NCBI GenBank assembly: GCA_905397405.1
Contig: CAJPVJ010000001.1
Span: forward strand, 62,001-126,000
Length of the DNA: 64,000 nucleotides
Reading direction: 5' to 3'
Source of the DNA: Oppiella nova
Taxonomy: Eukaryota > Arthropoda > Arachnida > Sarcoptiformes > Oppiidae
In this document: piece after piece, positions 1 to 8,759 of the stretch
How the letters are laid out: the number at the start of each line of letters is the position of its first letter
Numbering within the stretch: position 1 is the first letter of the stretch
Notes under the pieces: model-generated
What the model saw: the letters and a program-made list of their open reading frames with translations, nothing else
Told to the model about the DNA's origin: nothing
Database searches by the model: none
Translations under genes and position numbers: made by a program

Positions 1-164
1 CAATAAATCAGATAAACGATTAAGCTGATACCAAATATTGTGAGTAAAGACTGTATATCATATTGATGATTCATAAAAAGAAAAAATGCGATCAATAGGA
101 TTAAGCTCAGACTGGGTGCTAAAAACAAAGCCTTTAAAATCGATTTATTGCTATATTGAGCCAT
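1..164 (-). CDS. Partial integral membrane protein, N-terminus only
   Basis: A minus-strand frame opens with ATG at 164 and stays open for 54 codons to the window edge. The translation begins MAQYSNKSILKALF and continues with two hydrophobic stretches (about residues 10-30 and 38-54), so it is the start of a small inner-membrane protein. The start lies 24 bases from the divergent gene at 189. No convincing ribosome binding site precedes it, and most of the protein is outside the window. I do not recognise the family. Confidence 0.5.
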   Translation of the reverse strand, partial: MAQYSNKSILKALFLAPSLSLILLIAFFLFMNHQYDIQSLLTIFGISLIVYLIY

Positions 165-188
165 GATCAAAACAACAAAGGAATAAAT

Positions 189-605
189 ATGATAAGAGCA
201 TGCACAATCATGATGGTTTTATCTACAACTATTTGTTCAATATCAGCTTATGCAGAACAGAGTGCTGCTTCACCTGATGTATATAACCAATGTGTTGAAC
301 AAACCATCGAAAAACTGGCTTTAGGTAACATTAACAATGCTGTGGTTGAATCATGTAGTAACCAGAGCAGGGCATATTATGAAAAAGAAATTGTCAAAGT
401 TCTTGATCAGATCAAAAAACAGAGTCAGATAGACCTTCGGCAAGAACGTTATAATGACATCATGAAATCACAACGCTTATGGAAAGCTTATGTTGATCAG
501 GAGTGCCAAAATGCTGGAAGTTATATTGGTTCACCCATGTATGCGTTTTGCCCAATGCAAGAATATGGGAAAAGACTTGATCAATTGACTGAATATGCCC
601 AGTGA
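189..605 (+). CDS. Exported LprI/DUF1311-like protein
   Basis: A 138-residue protein with a typical signal peptide (MIRACTIMMVLSTTICSISAYA) followed by a helical, cysteine-containing domain. The pattern of a Q-rLWkaYvdqeC stretch, a late Cys and a final R-L-L segment resembles the LprI / DUF1311 family, whose best known members bind or inhibit lysozyme. A TTG further upstream (156) would extend the frame, but AAAGGA sits eight bases before the ATG at 189 and that start puts the signal peptide at the N-terminus. Probably periplasmic. The lysozyme-inhibitor role is a family-level inference only. Confidence 0.7.
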   Translation: MIRACTIMMVLSTTICSISAYAEQSAASPDVYNQCVEQTIEKLALGNINNAVVESCSNQSRAYYEKEIVKVLDQIKKQSQIDLRQERYNDIMKSQRLWKAYVDQECQNAGSYIGSPMYAFCPMQEYGKRLDQLTEYAQ

Positions 606-727
606 AAAATCAGTAGATGAGAAATATCGGCGAAAAATTTATCCATTTAAGATAGATAATAAATATATCTTATAACCACAACATCGTATAATTCACACTT
701 TAAACCGTGTTAAAGCGCAGGACTGTC

Positions 728-1828
728 GTGTTTCATACGCAACTTGAATGGTTAAATACCTTAAAACCCAATTTTAAAGTTTTACCGCTAAAAGATCGTT
801 TAGTCTGTGGTGTTGGGGCACTGCTCGGATTAGCAGTGTCATCATTAATCAGTTGGTATGTACTCGGTGGCTTTAATGCATGGTATATCGCACCGATGGG
901 CGCATCCTCAGTATTGCTCTTTGCTGTACCCGCGAGTCCTTTAGCACAACCTTGGAATATGGTGGTGGGGAATACCATTGCAGGTTTAGTCGGCGTGACC
1001 TGTGCCATCTTTATTTCCAATCCAACCGAGGCATTTAGTGTTGCTGTTGCGTTGTCGATATTTTTGATGATGAGTACAGATTCATTGCATCCGCCAAGTG
1101 GTGCAGTGGCGATTACTGCCGTATTGGGTGGCGCTTCTATTCATCAGTTGGGTTATCAATTTATTTTTTATCCAGTATTACTCAATTCAGTCTTGCTGCT
1201 GGTGATTGCAATCATTTTTAATCGTATGTTTGGAAAGCAATATCCACAGGTTGCACAGCTCAATACACGTTCTAAAGATCCAACGCCGACACAGAAAGTC
1301 ACGATTCAACCGCAAGATATTCAAGATGTGTTAGAACAACAGACACAGCTTTTAGATATTAGTGAATATGATTTACAAAAAATCATTTTAGAAGCACAAG
1401 CAAAGGCCAACGCAAGAGCAGTACATCAATACCTTTGCCAAGATATTATGAGCAAGGATGTGCTGAGCTTGGATGAGCAAGATGATATTCACCAAGCTTT
1501 AGATAAGTTTAAACATGTGAATTTGATGAGTTTGCCCGTGCTCAACGCGGATCAGGAATTGGTTGGCACATTGGCATTGTATGAAATTGTAGAATGGTTT
1601 AAACGCGCTGCCGATGCTCGGGCCCCTTGGGAACATTTGGTCAAACAAATTATGAATCGACAAGTGGTGACTGTACAGCCGACACAACCGATTCAAGACT
1701 TGGTGCCTTATTTCGTTGAACGCTCTTTTAATTATATCCCTGTGGTTGATCATCAAAAAATGGTCGGGATTATTAGTCGCGCAGATATGATTGCAGCATT
1801 ACAGCAACAACTCAATAATTCACAATGA
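728..1828 (+). CDS. HPP family membrane protein with tandem CBS domains
   Basis: The N-terminal half (about residues 20-170) is hydrophobic and carries the HPP signature (SLHPPSGAVAITAVLGG) of the HPP integral membrane family, which is linked to nitrite or anion transport in some organisms. The C-terminal third (about 230-366) holds two CBS motifs (ending in L-VGTLALYEIVEWF and VVDHQKMVGIISRADMI), which usually bind adenosyl nucleotides and gate a partner domain. I start it at GTG 728 because AGGA lies five bases before it; GTG 707 is also possible. A nucleotide-regulated inner-membrane transporter is likely; the substrate is unknown. Confidence 0.85.
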   Translation: MFHTQLEWLNTLKPNFKVLPLKDRLVCGVGALLGLAVSSLISWYVLGGFNAWYIAPMGASSVLLFAVPASPLAQPWNMVVGNTIAGLVGVTCAIFISNPTEAFSVAVALSIFLMMSTDSLHPPSGAVAITAVLGGASIHQLGYQFIFYPVLLNSVLLLVIAIIFNRMFGKQYPQVAQLNTRSKDPTPTQKVTIQPQDIQDVLEQQTQLLDISEYDLQKIILEAQAKANARAVHQYLCQDIMSKDVLSLDEQDDIHQALDKFKHVNLMSLPVLNADQELVGTLALYEIVEWFKRAADARAPWEHLVKQIMNRQVVTVQPTQPIQDLVPYFVERSFNYIPVVDHQKMVGIISRADMIAALQQQLNNSQ

Positions 1829-1867
1829 TACTGTTTAAAAATAAAACTGTTTAAAAATGATGCGGTA

Positions 1868-1906
1868 TAAAAAAAGCTACAGCAGTTTGGGGGAACTGTT
1901 GTAGCT
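1868..1906 (-). terminator. Rho-independent terminator after the PspC gene
   Basis: Arms at 1875-1887 and 1894-1906 form a 13-bp stem with one wobble pair and a G-rich loop. On the minus strand the stem is followed by a run of T (1869-1875 read in reverse), so it ends the PspC gene. It may also slow read-through from the HPP gene. Confidence 0.8.
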
Positions 1907-1937
1907 GAAAAGGGTCATATCTTTAAATCGAAGTCAA

Positions 1938-2198
1938 TTAATGGGTTTTCTCTTCATAAATGGTTCGTACAGGGCGTTCATAGCTTTGCGGTTCATTTAG
2001 CTGCAATTTTTGTTTTGGCATAATTAACCAAAGCACTAAATACACCAGAATACCTGGAAAAGCTGCGCTCAAACATGAAACAATTACGAAAATAATGCGT
2101 AGTAATGTGACATTCCAACCAAAACGTTCAGCAATACCGCCCATTACACCGGCGATCATATTATGTCGGCTTGAACGATATAAACCAGAATTGGCCAT
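1938..2198 (-). CDS. PspC domain-containing protein
   Basis: An 86-residue protein that is essentially one PspC domain: GLYRSSRHNMIAGVMGGIAE, then a paired hydrophobic segment (about residues 30-62) ending LWLIMPK. PspC proteins sit in the inner membrane. In enterobacteria PspC works with PspB and PspA in the phage-shock envelope response, but many Acinetobacter homologues are stand-alone, and no pspA/B/F is visible here. AAGGAG precedes the ATG closely, which supports the start. Its role in the envelope stress response is inferred from the family. Confidence 0.88.
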   Translation of the reverse strand: MANSGLYRSSRHNMIAGVMGGIAERFGWNVTLLRIIFVIVSCLSAAFPGILVYLVLWLIMPKQKLQLNEPQSYERPVRTIYEEKTH

Positions 2199-2527
2199 TT
2201 AAATCTCCTTAAAGTTATTCATCATCATTCATGATTAAAAAAATTAAAAATGAATTTATATAAGTAAATAGTGGCGTTTCTGTTTGATTCTTCAAGTGAA
2301 TCACCGATTAAAATTGTTAAGACTGTGTAACAACACCACTTAAATCATTAAAAATAATGTAAAAAGTGTCCAAACTTATAGGGAGATGATTGAGACAAAT
2401 ATGTTTTTTATACTTTTGTAAAAAATACACCGTTAAGATTTCGAGAAACGGTACAACACAATAAGATATACATATACACATTCATTTTTGATGTGTCTGG
2501 CACGGTGTAATTGGGTTATTTGGATTT
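2199..2527. other. Divergent intergenic region
   Basis: About 330 bases between the divergent PspC and lipoprotein genes, very AT-rich. Two small inverted repeats are present near 2430-2452 (ACCGT...ACGGT) and 2480-2500 (ACACAT...ATGTGT), probably in the lipoprotein leader. No other gene is seen. Confidence 0.5.
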
Positions 2528-3199
2528 ATGTATTTAACTTTTCATAAAGTAATTTTTTTTCGAATTTTAGGCATCAGTATTTGTACAGTACTGAGTGCTT
2601 GCGATTCCTCAAAATCAAATGATAAACAACAAGGTGCATCTGACACACAAAATTCATCCAGTGAGCTTGCTTTGCAGCCAACGCCACAACGTGCCAATGC
2701 AAGTGAAGGTAAAAAACTGACCGATCTTGCGGGTCAAGCCACCTTACCTGCAATGGCAGAAATGAAAGGGCAAGACCAGCAAAGCGACGTAGTTTCCACA
2801 AAAGCTGAGGCATTTGTAGGACGTTATCATGTTCAAATGAGTTGTGAAGATCCTTTTGCCAAGTGTGAAAAAGGCAGTGCAGAGTTTATTATTAACTTAC
2901 TCCCAGACGGTACCGCACATCGTACCTTTGTATATATGGGGAAAATGACCTATGAAAATAATGATATAAAACCGAACCGTGGTTATCAAAAAAATACTTG
3001 GGTCTATGACGAAGTAAATCATGAAATTGTGATTAACCGAATTGAAGGTATTCAGTTCTATTACAAAGTGGATGCACAAAACGACTTGGTGATGGATATT
3101 GATAAAATCGTTAATGGAACTGAAGAAAATCGACTCTATTTTAGTCAACACCATACTGCACCAACAAAAGCTTATGTGTTAAAGAAATTTGATAATTAA
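2528..3199 (+). CDS. Putative lipoprotein
   Basis: A 223-residue protein with a hydrophobic leader ending in the lipobox LSAC (cysteine about residue 25), so it should be lipidated. A Ser/Gln/Asn-rich, probably disordered linker follows (about 26-95). The C-terminal domain (about 98-215) contains GRYHVQMSCEDPFAKCEKGS and a repeated beta-strand pattern with NLLPDGTAHRTFVYMGKM, resembling small envelope lipoproteins of Acinetobacter that share a 'G-Y-G/C-I-C-x-x-F-x-L-x-DGT' fold. No defined function. The start is the first ATG, with a weak TTGGA upstream. Confidence 0.7.
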   Translation: MYLTFHKVIFFRILGISICTVLSACDSSKSNDKQQGASDTQNSSSELALQPTPQRANASEGKKLTDLAGQATLPAMAEMKGQDQQSDVVSTKAEAFVGRYHVQMSCEDPFAKCEKGSAEFIINLLPDGTAHRTFVYMGKMTYENNDIKPNRGYQKNTWVYDEVNHEIVINRIEGIQFYYKVDAQNDLVMDIDKIVNGTEENRLYFSQHHTAPTKAYVLKKFDN

Positions 3200-3272
3200 A
3201 AAGCGAAACAATCGAATAAGCGCATTTGAATAAGAACGCTGTTTTGATCAAGACATATGTTGATTTAAACAA

Positions 3273-3304
3273 TCTGGTGGGGCTTTAGGGTGTAACCCAC
3301 CAGA
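3273..3304. terminator. Hairpin between convergent genes
   Basis: A 9-bp perfect inverted repeat (3273-3281 with 3296-3304, TCTGGTGGG/CCCACCAGA) with a 14-base loop lies between the convergent lipoprotein and porin genes. Neither side has a clear T run, so termination is probable from position rather than proven by sequence. Confidence 0.4.
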
Positions 3305-3428
3305 ATGACACATTTAAAATTTAAAGTTTTGAAATAAATGATCATCTCAGAAAAGCATTTTTTAAATTGAACAAATCTTAGAAAATCAGTTAGCAGTTAA
3401 ACATTGTGTATCCTCTAAAAATGCAATG

Positions 3429-4199
3429 TTAAAACGCTTTGGTTAAACTAAAAATTGCACCGTTTGTGACTGTACGTTTTTCACTTTTAGAGAGCTGATC
3501 GGTATTCAAGTTGGTACCGACTGCAGATAACTCTGCAGTTAAGCCTTCAAGTGTTTTAAATTGATAATTCACCCCAAGCTTCCAATCGACATAATTGTCA
3601 GCATTGAGATCAATCAATGCACCTTTATCTTGGATGATGGAATAACCAATACTTGAAGTTAGACCAAAACCTGTTTCAGCCAATGGTACTGAATAGCCTA
3701 AGGTGAAGTTCCATGCATTACCTGCAAATCCAATATAGTCATCACTATAATTAATATTGGTGAGGAGACTATCTTTAACCAAAAATACGTTATCAAGGGT
3801 TAAACGTGCAGAAAACTCATGCCATGCCCAATCCGACCAACCCGGGTAGCTAAATCGGTTATAGCTTAAATCTAGTGTTGGCTTAACTTTTTCAGGCCAA
3901 TTTAATGCCGTGTTATAGCCAATATATGAGGTAAACTCAAAATGTGGTGATGTTGAACCACCAAAGTCCGTATTGGCAGCAAAGATTCCGCCGTATAAAC
4001 CAGAATCATGTGACAGTACAAAGGTCCCTTGTAGCGCAGGATCATTACGAGATTGGGAGAGTCCACGGAAACGGTAGTCCGTTGTCAGTGCAGCAGAACC
4101 ACTTAAGCTAAGACCTGATGAATGTCCCGTTTCTGTGGCCATAGCAGAATGAGTCGCCATTGTTGTCAGCATTACCGATAAAATTACTGGTTTAATCAT
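3429..4199 (-). CDS. TorF family putative porin (Gcw_chp type)
   Basis: A 256-residue outer-membrane protein. It has a signal peptide (MIKPVILSVMLTTMATHSAMA), then SGSAALTTDYRFRGLSQS, the hallmark opening of the TIGR02001/TorF family, and alternating amphipathic beta strands ending in a terminal aromatic residue (FSLTKAF), as outer-membrane barrels require for assembly. AAGGAAAT lies just upstream. It is divergent from the permease-oxidase fusion across a 600-base gap, so the two could share regulation. The transported substrate is unknown. Confidence 0.85.
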   Translation of the reverse strand: MIKPVILSVMLTTMATHSAMATETGHSSGLSLSGSAALTTDYRFRGLSQSRNDPALQGTFVLSHDSGLYGGIFAANTDFGGSTSPHFEFTSYIGYNTALNWPEKVKPTLDLSYNRFSYPGWSDWAWHEFSARLTLDNVFLVKDSLLTNINYSDDYIGFAGNAWNFTLGYSVPLAETGFGLTSSIGYSIIQDKGALIDLNADNYVDWKLGVNYQFKTLEGLTAELSAVGTNLNTDQLSKSEKRTVTNGAIFSLTKAF

Positions 4200-4807
4200 A
4201 TTGATTTCCTTTTCGTAAAAATTTGGATTATTCCAAAATCCTTTTTATGTCGATCAACGACGCATTTTTGTTTTTGTTATCTTAAGTACTGATGTTATAA
4301 AGAGATAATAGAATATTCAGAACACATGCCTCAAAAAATCTGAATCGCTTGGGTATAACGATGACTTTTATCCAATGGCGTTAAATTTTTTTAATGATTA
4401 TTTATGTAATTATTTTTTAATAAAAAATTCTTTTGAACGATAAATTACTTTTTTTAACCCTAGATCAATGATCTGCTTTTCACCCATCGTTTTTATTCAA
4501 TTCAAGTGGTACCCAAGCTGGTGTATAGGTCGATATTGAATATCGAACAAATACAGGCCTGAGATAATTTTTCTTTAATTTGTTCGTGATTATTCTGGCC
4601 TCAATATTTTCAACATATTAAATGGTCTTAATTTGAAATTTTAAGATGATTTCGCAAATGATTTTGATCTCTTTGCGATGGAGTAACTACGCTATTCAGT
4701 CCTTTTTAGCCTTACTTTAAAAAAACTAAAGGCTTGATACTGAATATAAAAATTTAAGCCGATCGTCAGATTGGTTATAACTTTTTTATTTATGGAATGG
4801 ATTCCTT
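4200..4807. promoter_or_regulatory. Divergent control region with two inverted repeats
   Basis: A 608-base gap between the TorF-type porin and the NCS1-GMC fusion gene. At 4531-4545 there is a perfect 7+1+7 palindrome (CGATATT-G-AATATCG). Its right end abuts an inverted repeat CGAACAAAT (4544-4552) ... ATTTGTTCG (4578-4586). These are plausible operator sites for a regulator encoded elsewhere. No gene or RNA is recognised, and the promoter positions are not certain. Confidence 0.4.
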
Positions 4808-7783
4808 ATGTCTATCACAACTATGGAAAGTAGTACGATTCAGGCAATTCCTGAAAATCAACGTCACGGTAAAGCACGCGATCTATTTACGATCTGGTTT
4901 GGCTCGAACATTATGTTGTTGACTATGTTTACGGGCTCATTGGCAGTTACAGTTTTTAATCTGAGTTTCTTTTCTGCCTTAATGGCATTGGTTTTAGGAA
5001 ATCTTGTTGGTGCGATTTTTGTCGCACTTCATTCTGCGCAAGGCCCACAACTTGCAGTGCCGCAAATGATTCAGACACGAGGGCAATTTGGTTTCTATGG
5101 GGCTTTACTTGTTGTTGGTGTCGTAGTGATTATGTACTTGGGCTTCTATGCATCCAATCTGGTGGTTGGAGGCGAAGCACTACATACAATTTATCAGCCG
5201 ATTTCTAAGGTACAAGGCATCACGATTATTGCGATTGGGAGTCTGATTGCAGTCATTTTTGGTTATAAACTCATTCATAAATACACCCAAATCCTTGCGG
5301 TACTTTCAGGTTTAATGCTGCTTGCTGCTTTTATTCGTGTATTTAGTTCGCAATACTTCCCCCAAGATTTCTTTCAGCTTGGAACGTTTTCAAGCATTGG
5401 TTTTATGGGAACCTTATCCATTGCCGCATTATGGCAGTTGGCTTATGCCCCGTATGTATCAGATTATTCCCGCTATTTGCCTAAAGCGACTGGGGCAAAA
5501 ACTGCATTTTGGGCAAGCTATTGGGGCTGTTCACTCGGCTCACTGATTTCAATGATCTTGGGCTTGACTGTTGCTCGTGCCTATAGTGGTGACTTTATTC
5601 AAGGCTTAATTCATTTAACCGGTTCAGGTTTATTCAGTACCGCTTTGATTATCGTCTTTTCTCTCGGGATTGCTGCCACAAACTCAATGAATTTGTACTG
5701 TGGTACTTTATCGAGCATCACTATTCTACAAACGATTTTTCACCGTTGGTCACCGCGAGTGCTTGCCAGAACTATAGTTGCATTAAGCTTATTTAGTGTG
5801 GCGATGTTCTTATCTGTTTCAAGTTCGGACAGTTTTGTCGAGAGTTATGTCAATTTTATTCTCTTGCTCATGTGTGTACTGATTCCGTGGACAGCCATCA
5901 ACCTCATCGATTATTACTTTATCCATCATACTGAATATGATGTGCCATCTTTCTTTAAACCGGATGGTGGGATTTATGGTTACTTCAATTGGCCTGCATT
6001 AATCTGTTATGTGATTGGGATTTTGATTCAGATTCCATTTTTATCTACACCGCTGTATGTTGGTCCGCTTGCTAAATTATTGGGTGAAGTGGATATCTCA
6101 TGGGCGGTTGGTTTACTGGTGGTTAGCCCATTGTATTATGTTGTGGCAATGTTATATAAACGCACATTACCTGAAATAGACAATCAACAATTACAGCAAC
6201 ATCGTTATGATTATGTCATCGTTGGCGCGGGTTCGGCGGGGAGTGTGATTGCTAATCGACTAAGTGAAGACCCAAATACCCGTGTCTGTTTGATTGAAGC
6301 AGGTGCTGCTGATAATTCGCCACGTATTCAGATTCCAGCAGGAACGATCACGTTATATAAGAGTAAAAAATACAGCTGGAATTTCTTTTCTACCCCACAG
6401 AAACGTTTGAATAATCGTCAAATCCATGCCCCACGTGGCAAAATGGTCGGCGGTTCAAGTTCAATGAACAGTATGATTTATATTCGCGGAAATGCCTCTG
6501 ATTATGATAATTGGGAAGCGAAAGGTTGTGCTGGATGGGGCTGGAAAGAGGTTTTACCCTTCTTTAAACGCTCTGAAAAAAATGTCATTCAGCAAGACTT
6601 GGCTTTTCATGGTGTTGAGGGCGAGTTATTTGTTGATCATCCGAAAGATCCGAACCCATTATCTAAACTCTTTATCCAAGCTGCCGCTTTACTCAATCTA
6701 AAAGAAAATCAAGATTTTAATGCTGCATCAAGTGAAGGTGTGGGGATATATGATGTGACTCAACGTGATGGTCAGCGTCTATCCAGCTTTAAAGCATTCG
6801 TTCAGCCAATATTGACACGTTCAAACCTTACAGTGGTGACTGAATGCGAGGTTGAGCGTATTCATCATAGTGAGGGGCAAGTACACTCGATTCATGTGCA
6901 GCGACAAGGACAAAATTTTGATATCAGGATCAATAAAGAGTTAATCCTCTCTGCTGGTGCTTTTGTTTCGCCGTTATTATTGATGAAATCTGGTATTGGT
7001 CCGAAATCTGAGCTGGAACAGGCCGGTATTGAATGTAAGGTTGATTTACCTGGGGTGGGTAAAAACTTGCAAGAGCATATTGATGGTTTGGTGACGGTTA
7101 GAACAAATAGTTCAAAAACACTGGGTTTTTCTGTTGGGGCTTTGGCATCTATACTGCCCGCACCATTCCAGTATGCACTCAAAAGAAAAGGCTGGTTGAC
7201 CACCAACTATGTAGAAGCAGGAGGCTTTGCAAAAACACCACTGGCAACAGATTTACCAGATGTGCAATTCCACTTTGTTCCGGGGTATCGGAGTCATCGT
7301 GGTCGCTTGTTTGAATGGGGACATGGCTATGCAATCCACACCTGTGTTTTAAGACCCAAGAGCATTGGTGAAATACGTGTGAATGCCCAAAAGCAGATCG
7401 AGATTGATTATAACTTCCTTGAAAAAGAACACGATATGCACGTGCTGATCGAAGGAATTAAACTGGCACAGCGTATTTTAAAGCAAGATGTATTTAAGGC
7501 GTTCAATGGTCAAGAAATCTTACCCGGACCTGATGTTAAAACCGATGCAGATTATCAAGCTTATGTTCGTGAATATGCTGCAACCGTATTTCATCCCGTG
7601 GGAACATGTAAGATGGGGATTGATGCAATGAGTGTGGTCGATCCAAAGCTTAAGGTCGTTGGTTTTAATAATCTGCGTATCGCTGATGCATCCATTATGC
7701 CTGATCTTGTTTCAGGCAATACCAATGCGCCATGTATTATGATTGGCGAACGTGCCGCAGATTTTATCCTTCAACAGCAATAA
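4808..7783 (+). CDS. NCS1-type permease fused to AlkJ-like GMC oxidoreductase
   Basis: One uninterrupted 991-residue frame holds two complete proteins. Residues about 20-450 are a 12-helix-like membrane domain of the NCS1 family (cytosine/purine, uracil, allantoin, thiamine permeases; compare GNLVGAIFVALHSAQGPQLAVPQMIQTRGQFG). After a short hydrophilic linker (about 452-466, Gln-rich), residues about 467-990 are a full GMC flavoprotein. It has the FAD-binding GAGSAGS (about 473-479), the second GMC motif PRGKMVGGSSSMNSMIYIRG, the active-site FHPVGTCKMG (His about 929) and the C-terminal GNTNAPCIMIGE. The second half closely follows the Pseudomonas alkanol dehydrogenase AlkJ and choline dehydrogenases. 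I infer a transporter that delivers an alcohol-bearing substrate to a tethered dehydrogenase at the inner membrane. The substrate is unknown. A strong terminator follows. Confidence 0.9.
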   Translation: MSITTMESSTIQAIPENQRHGKARDLFTIWFGSNIMLLTMFTGSLAVTVFNLSFFSALMALVLGNLVGAIFVALHSAQGPQLAVPQMIQTRGQFGFYGALLVVGVVVIMYLGFYASNLVVGGEALHTIYQPISKVQGITIIAIGSLIAVIFGYKLIHKYTQILAVLSGLMLLAAFIRVFSSQYFPQDFFQLGTFSSIGFMGTLSIAALWQLAYAPYVSDYSRYLPKATGAKTAFWASYWGCSLGSLISMILGLTVARAYSGDFIQGLIHLTGSGLFSTALIIVFSLGIAATNSMNLYCGTLSSITILQTIFHRWSPRVLARTIVALSLFSVAMFLSVSSSDSFVESYVNFILLLMCVLIPWTAINLIDYYFIHHTEYDVPSFFKPDGGIYGYFNWPALICYVIGILIQIPFLSTPLYVGPLAKLLGEVDISWAVGLLVVSPLYYVVAMLYKRTLPEIDNQQLQQHRYDYVIVGAGSAGSVIANRLSEDPNTRVCLIEAGAADNSPRIQIPAGTITLYKSKKYSWNFFSTPQKRLNNRQIHAPRGKMVGGSSSMNSMIYIRGNASDYDNWEAKGCAGWGWKEVLPFFKRSEKNVIQQDLAFHGVEGELFVDHPKDPNPLSKLFIQAAALLNLKENQDFNAASSEGVGIYDVTQRDGQRLSSFKAFVQPILTRSNLTVVTECEVERIHHSEGQVHSIHVQRQGQNFDIRINKELILSAGAFVSPLLLMKSGIGPKSELEQAGIECKVDLPGVGKNLQEHIDGLVTVRTNSSKTLGFSVGALASILPAPFQYALKRKGWLTTNYVEAGGFAKTPLATDLPDVQFHFVPGYRSHRGRLFEWGHGYAIHTCVLRPKSIGEIRVNAQKQIEIDYNFLEKEHDMHVLIEGIKLAQRILKQDVFKAFNGQEILPGPDVKTDADYQAYVREYAATVFHPVGTCKMGIDAMSVVDPKLKVVGFNNLRIADASIMPDLVSGNTNAPCIMIGERAADFILQQQ

Positions 7784-7835
7784 TCCACTGGGTAAATTTC
7801 CGTAGATTGTTTTAATTGAATTATCATACGCATAA

Positions 7836-7874
7836 TTAAACCGTGCTCAATCTTGGTTATTGGGCACGGTTTAA
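7836..7874 (+). terminator. Rho-independent terminator after the fusion gene
   Basis: Arms 7836-7850 and 7860-7874 pair over 15 bp with one wobble and a 9-base loop, then a T-rich tail (TGTTGTTT). It lies 53 bases after the stop codon of the permease-oxidoreductase gene. Confidence 0.85.
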
Positions 7875-8186
7875 TGTTGTTTGGGAGGGAAAATATTATG
7901 ACTCGTCAAGCAGGGGAGTATTATCTTACTAGCGATGATTTGGTATTTACTCGTTCAATAAGAAGAATCAAAGTTTTTTAGCTATTCAGTTTGGTCGTGT
8001 CATCTGATTGCGATTGTTGGCTTGGTTGTTTGAGTTAAAACCGTTAACTAAGATCTCAGCCGATATTTGAGTATAGATGCTTCGTTGTTATTGAATGATA
8101 AAGCAATCCATTTGATTAGAACGTGCAGTTATCAGAAAAATAATTCAACTGAGCTTATTTTAAGGGAGATAAATGACTTAAAAATC
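7875..8186. other. Intergenic region before the tRNA array
   Basis: No confident gene is seen. A 27-codon frame (7898-7981) starts with ATG, has GGAGGG nine bases upstream, and begins MTRQAGEYYLTSDDLVF. It has no recognisable family and could be chance or a gene remnant. The rest is featureless AT-rich sequence. Confidence 0.3.
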
Positions 8187-8262
8187 TGGTGGGTTGTGTG
8201 GGGTTCGAACCCACGACCAATAGATTAAGAGTCTACTGCTCTACCAACTGAGCTAACAACCC
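8187..8262 (-). tRNA. tRNA-Lys (anticodon CTT)
   Basis: A 76-base minus-strand gene with a cloverleaf: acceptor GGGTTGT/ACAACCC, TTCGAAC T-loop, D-arm AGCTCAGTTGGTAGAGC, and anticodon loop CTCTTAA giving CTT. The 3' CCA is encoded (TGG at 8187-8189 on the plus strand). It is the distal member of a four-gene lysine tRNA array and the only one reading AAG. Confidence 0.95.
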
Positions 8263-8422
8263 TGAACTTGTTTAAAACATGATTAAACCAGAACAAAAGA
8301 TGAAGCAAAATTTCGAGAATGGCGAAGCATCTAATAAAGATGTTTGGTCTTGGTCGGAACGTTTGCAGGTTTCGTTTCTATTGTAGTACTTTAGCCGTAC
8401 AGAAAGAAGCCTTAAGAAAGAA

Positions 8423-8498
8423 TGGTGGGTCGTCCGCGATTCGAACGCGGGACCAACGGATTAAAAGTCCGCTGCTCTACCAGCTGAGCTAACGACCC
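8423..8498 (-). tRNA. tRNA-Lys (anticodon TTT), copy 1
   Basis: A 76-base cloverleaf on the minus strand: acceptor GGGTCGT/ACGACCC, anticodon loop CTTTTAA giving TTT, T-loop TTCGAAT, encoded CCA. The sequence is identical to the two following copies. The upstream spacer is similar to that of the next copy, indicating tandem duplication. Confidence 0.96.
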
Positions 8499-8591
8499 TG
8501 AGCGAGATGTGTAAAGCACGTTGCTTTACCCGATATCAGTGAAAATCGAGAATTTTCTATCGGTATCTATTTACAGGTTGAAACATGAAGA

Positions 8592-8667
8592 TGGTGGGTC
8601 GTCCGCGATTCGAACGCGGGACCAACGGATTAAAAGTCCGCTGCTCTACCAGCTGAGCTAACGACCC
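8592..8667 (-). tRNA. tRNA-Lys (anticodon TTT), copy 2
   Basis: Identical 76-base cloverleaf to the neighbouring copies, anticodon TTT, encoded CCA. It is offset from the previous gene by 169 bases. The spacers on either side share most of their sequence (for example GAGAATTTTCTATCG), so gene and spacer were duplicated together. Confidence 0.96.
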
Positions 8668-8759
8668 TGAGCAAGGATGTATAAAGCGATGCTTTACACG
8701 ATATTTGTGAAAATTGAGAATTTTCTATCGCTATCCATTTACAGGTCAAAACAATTAAG

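Noticed and set aside
7898-7981. 27-codon frame with GGAGGG ahead, before the tRNA array
   Set aside because: Good ribosome site but no family match, only 27 residues and no neighbour that needs it. Kept only as a note in the intergenic entry.
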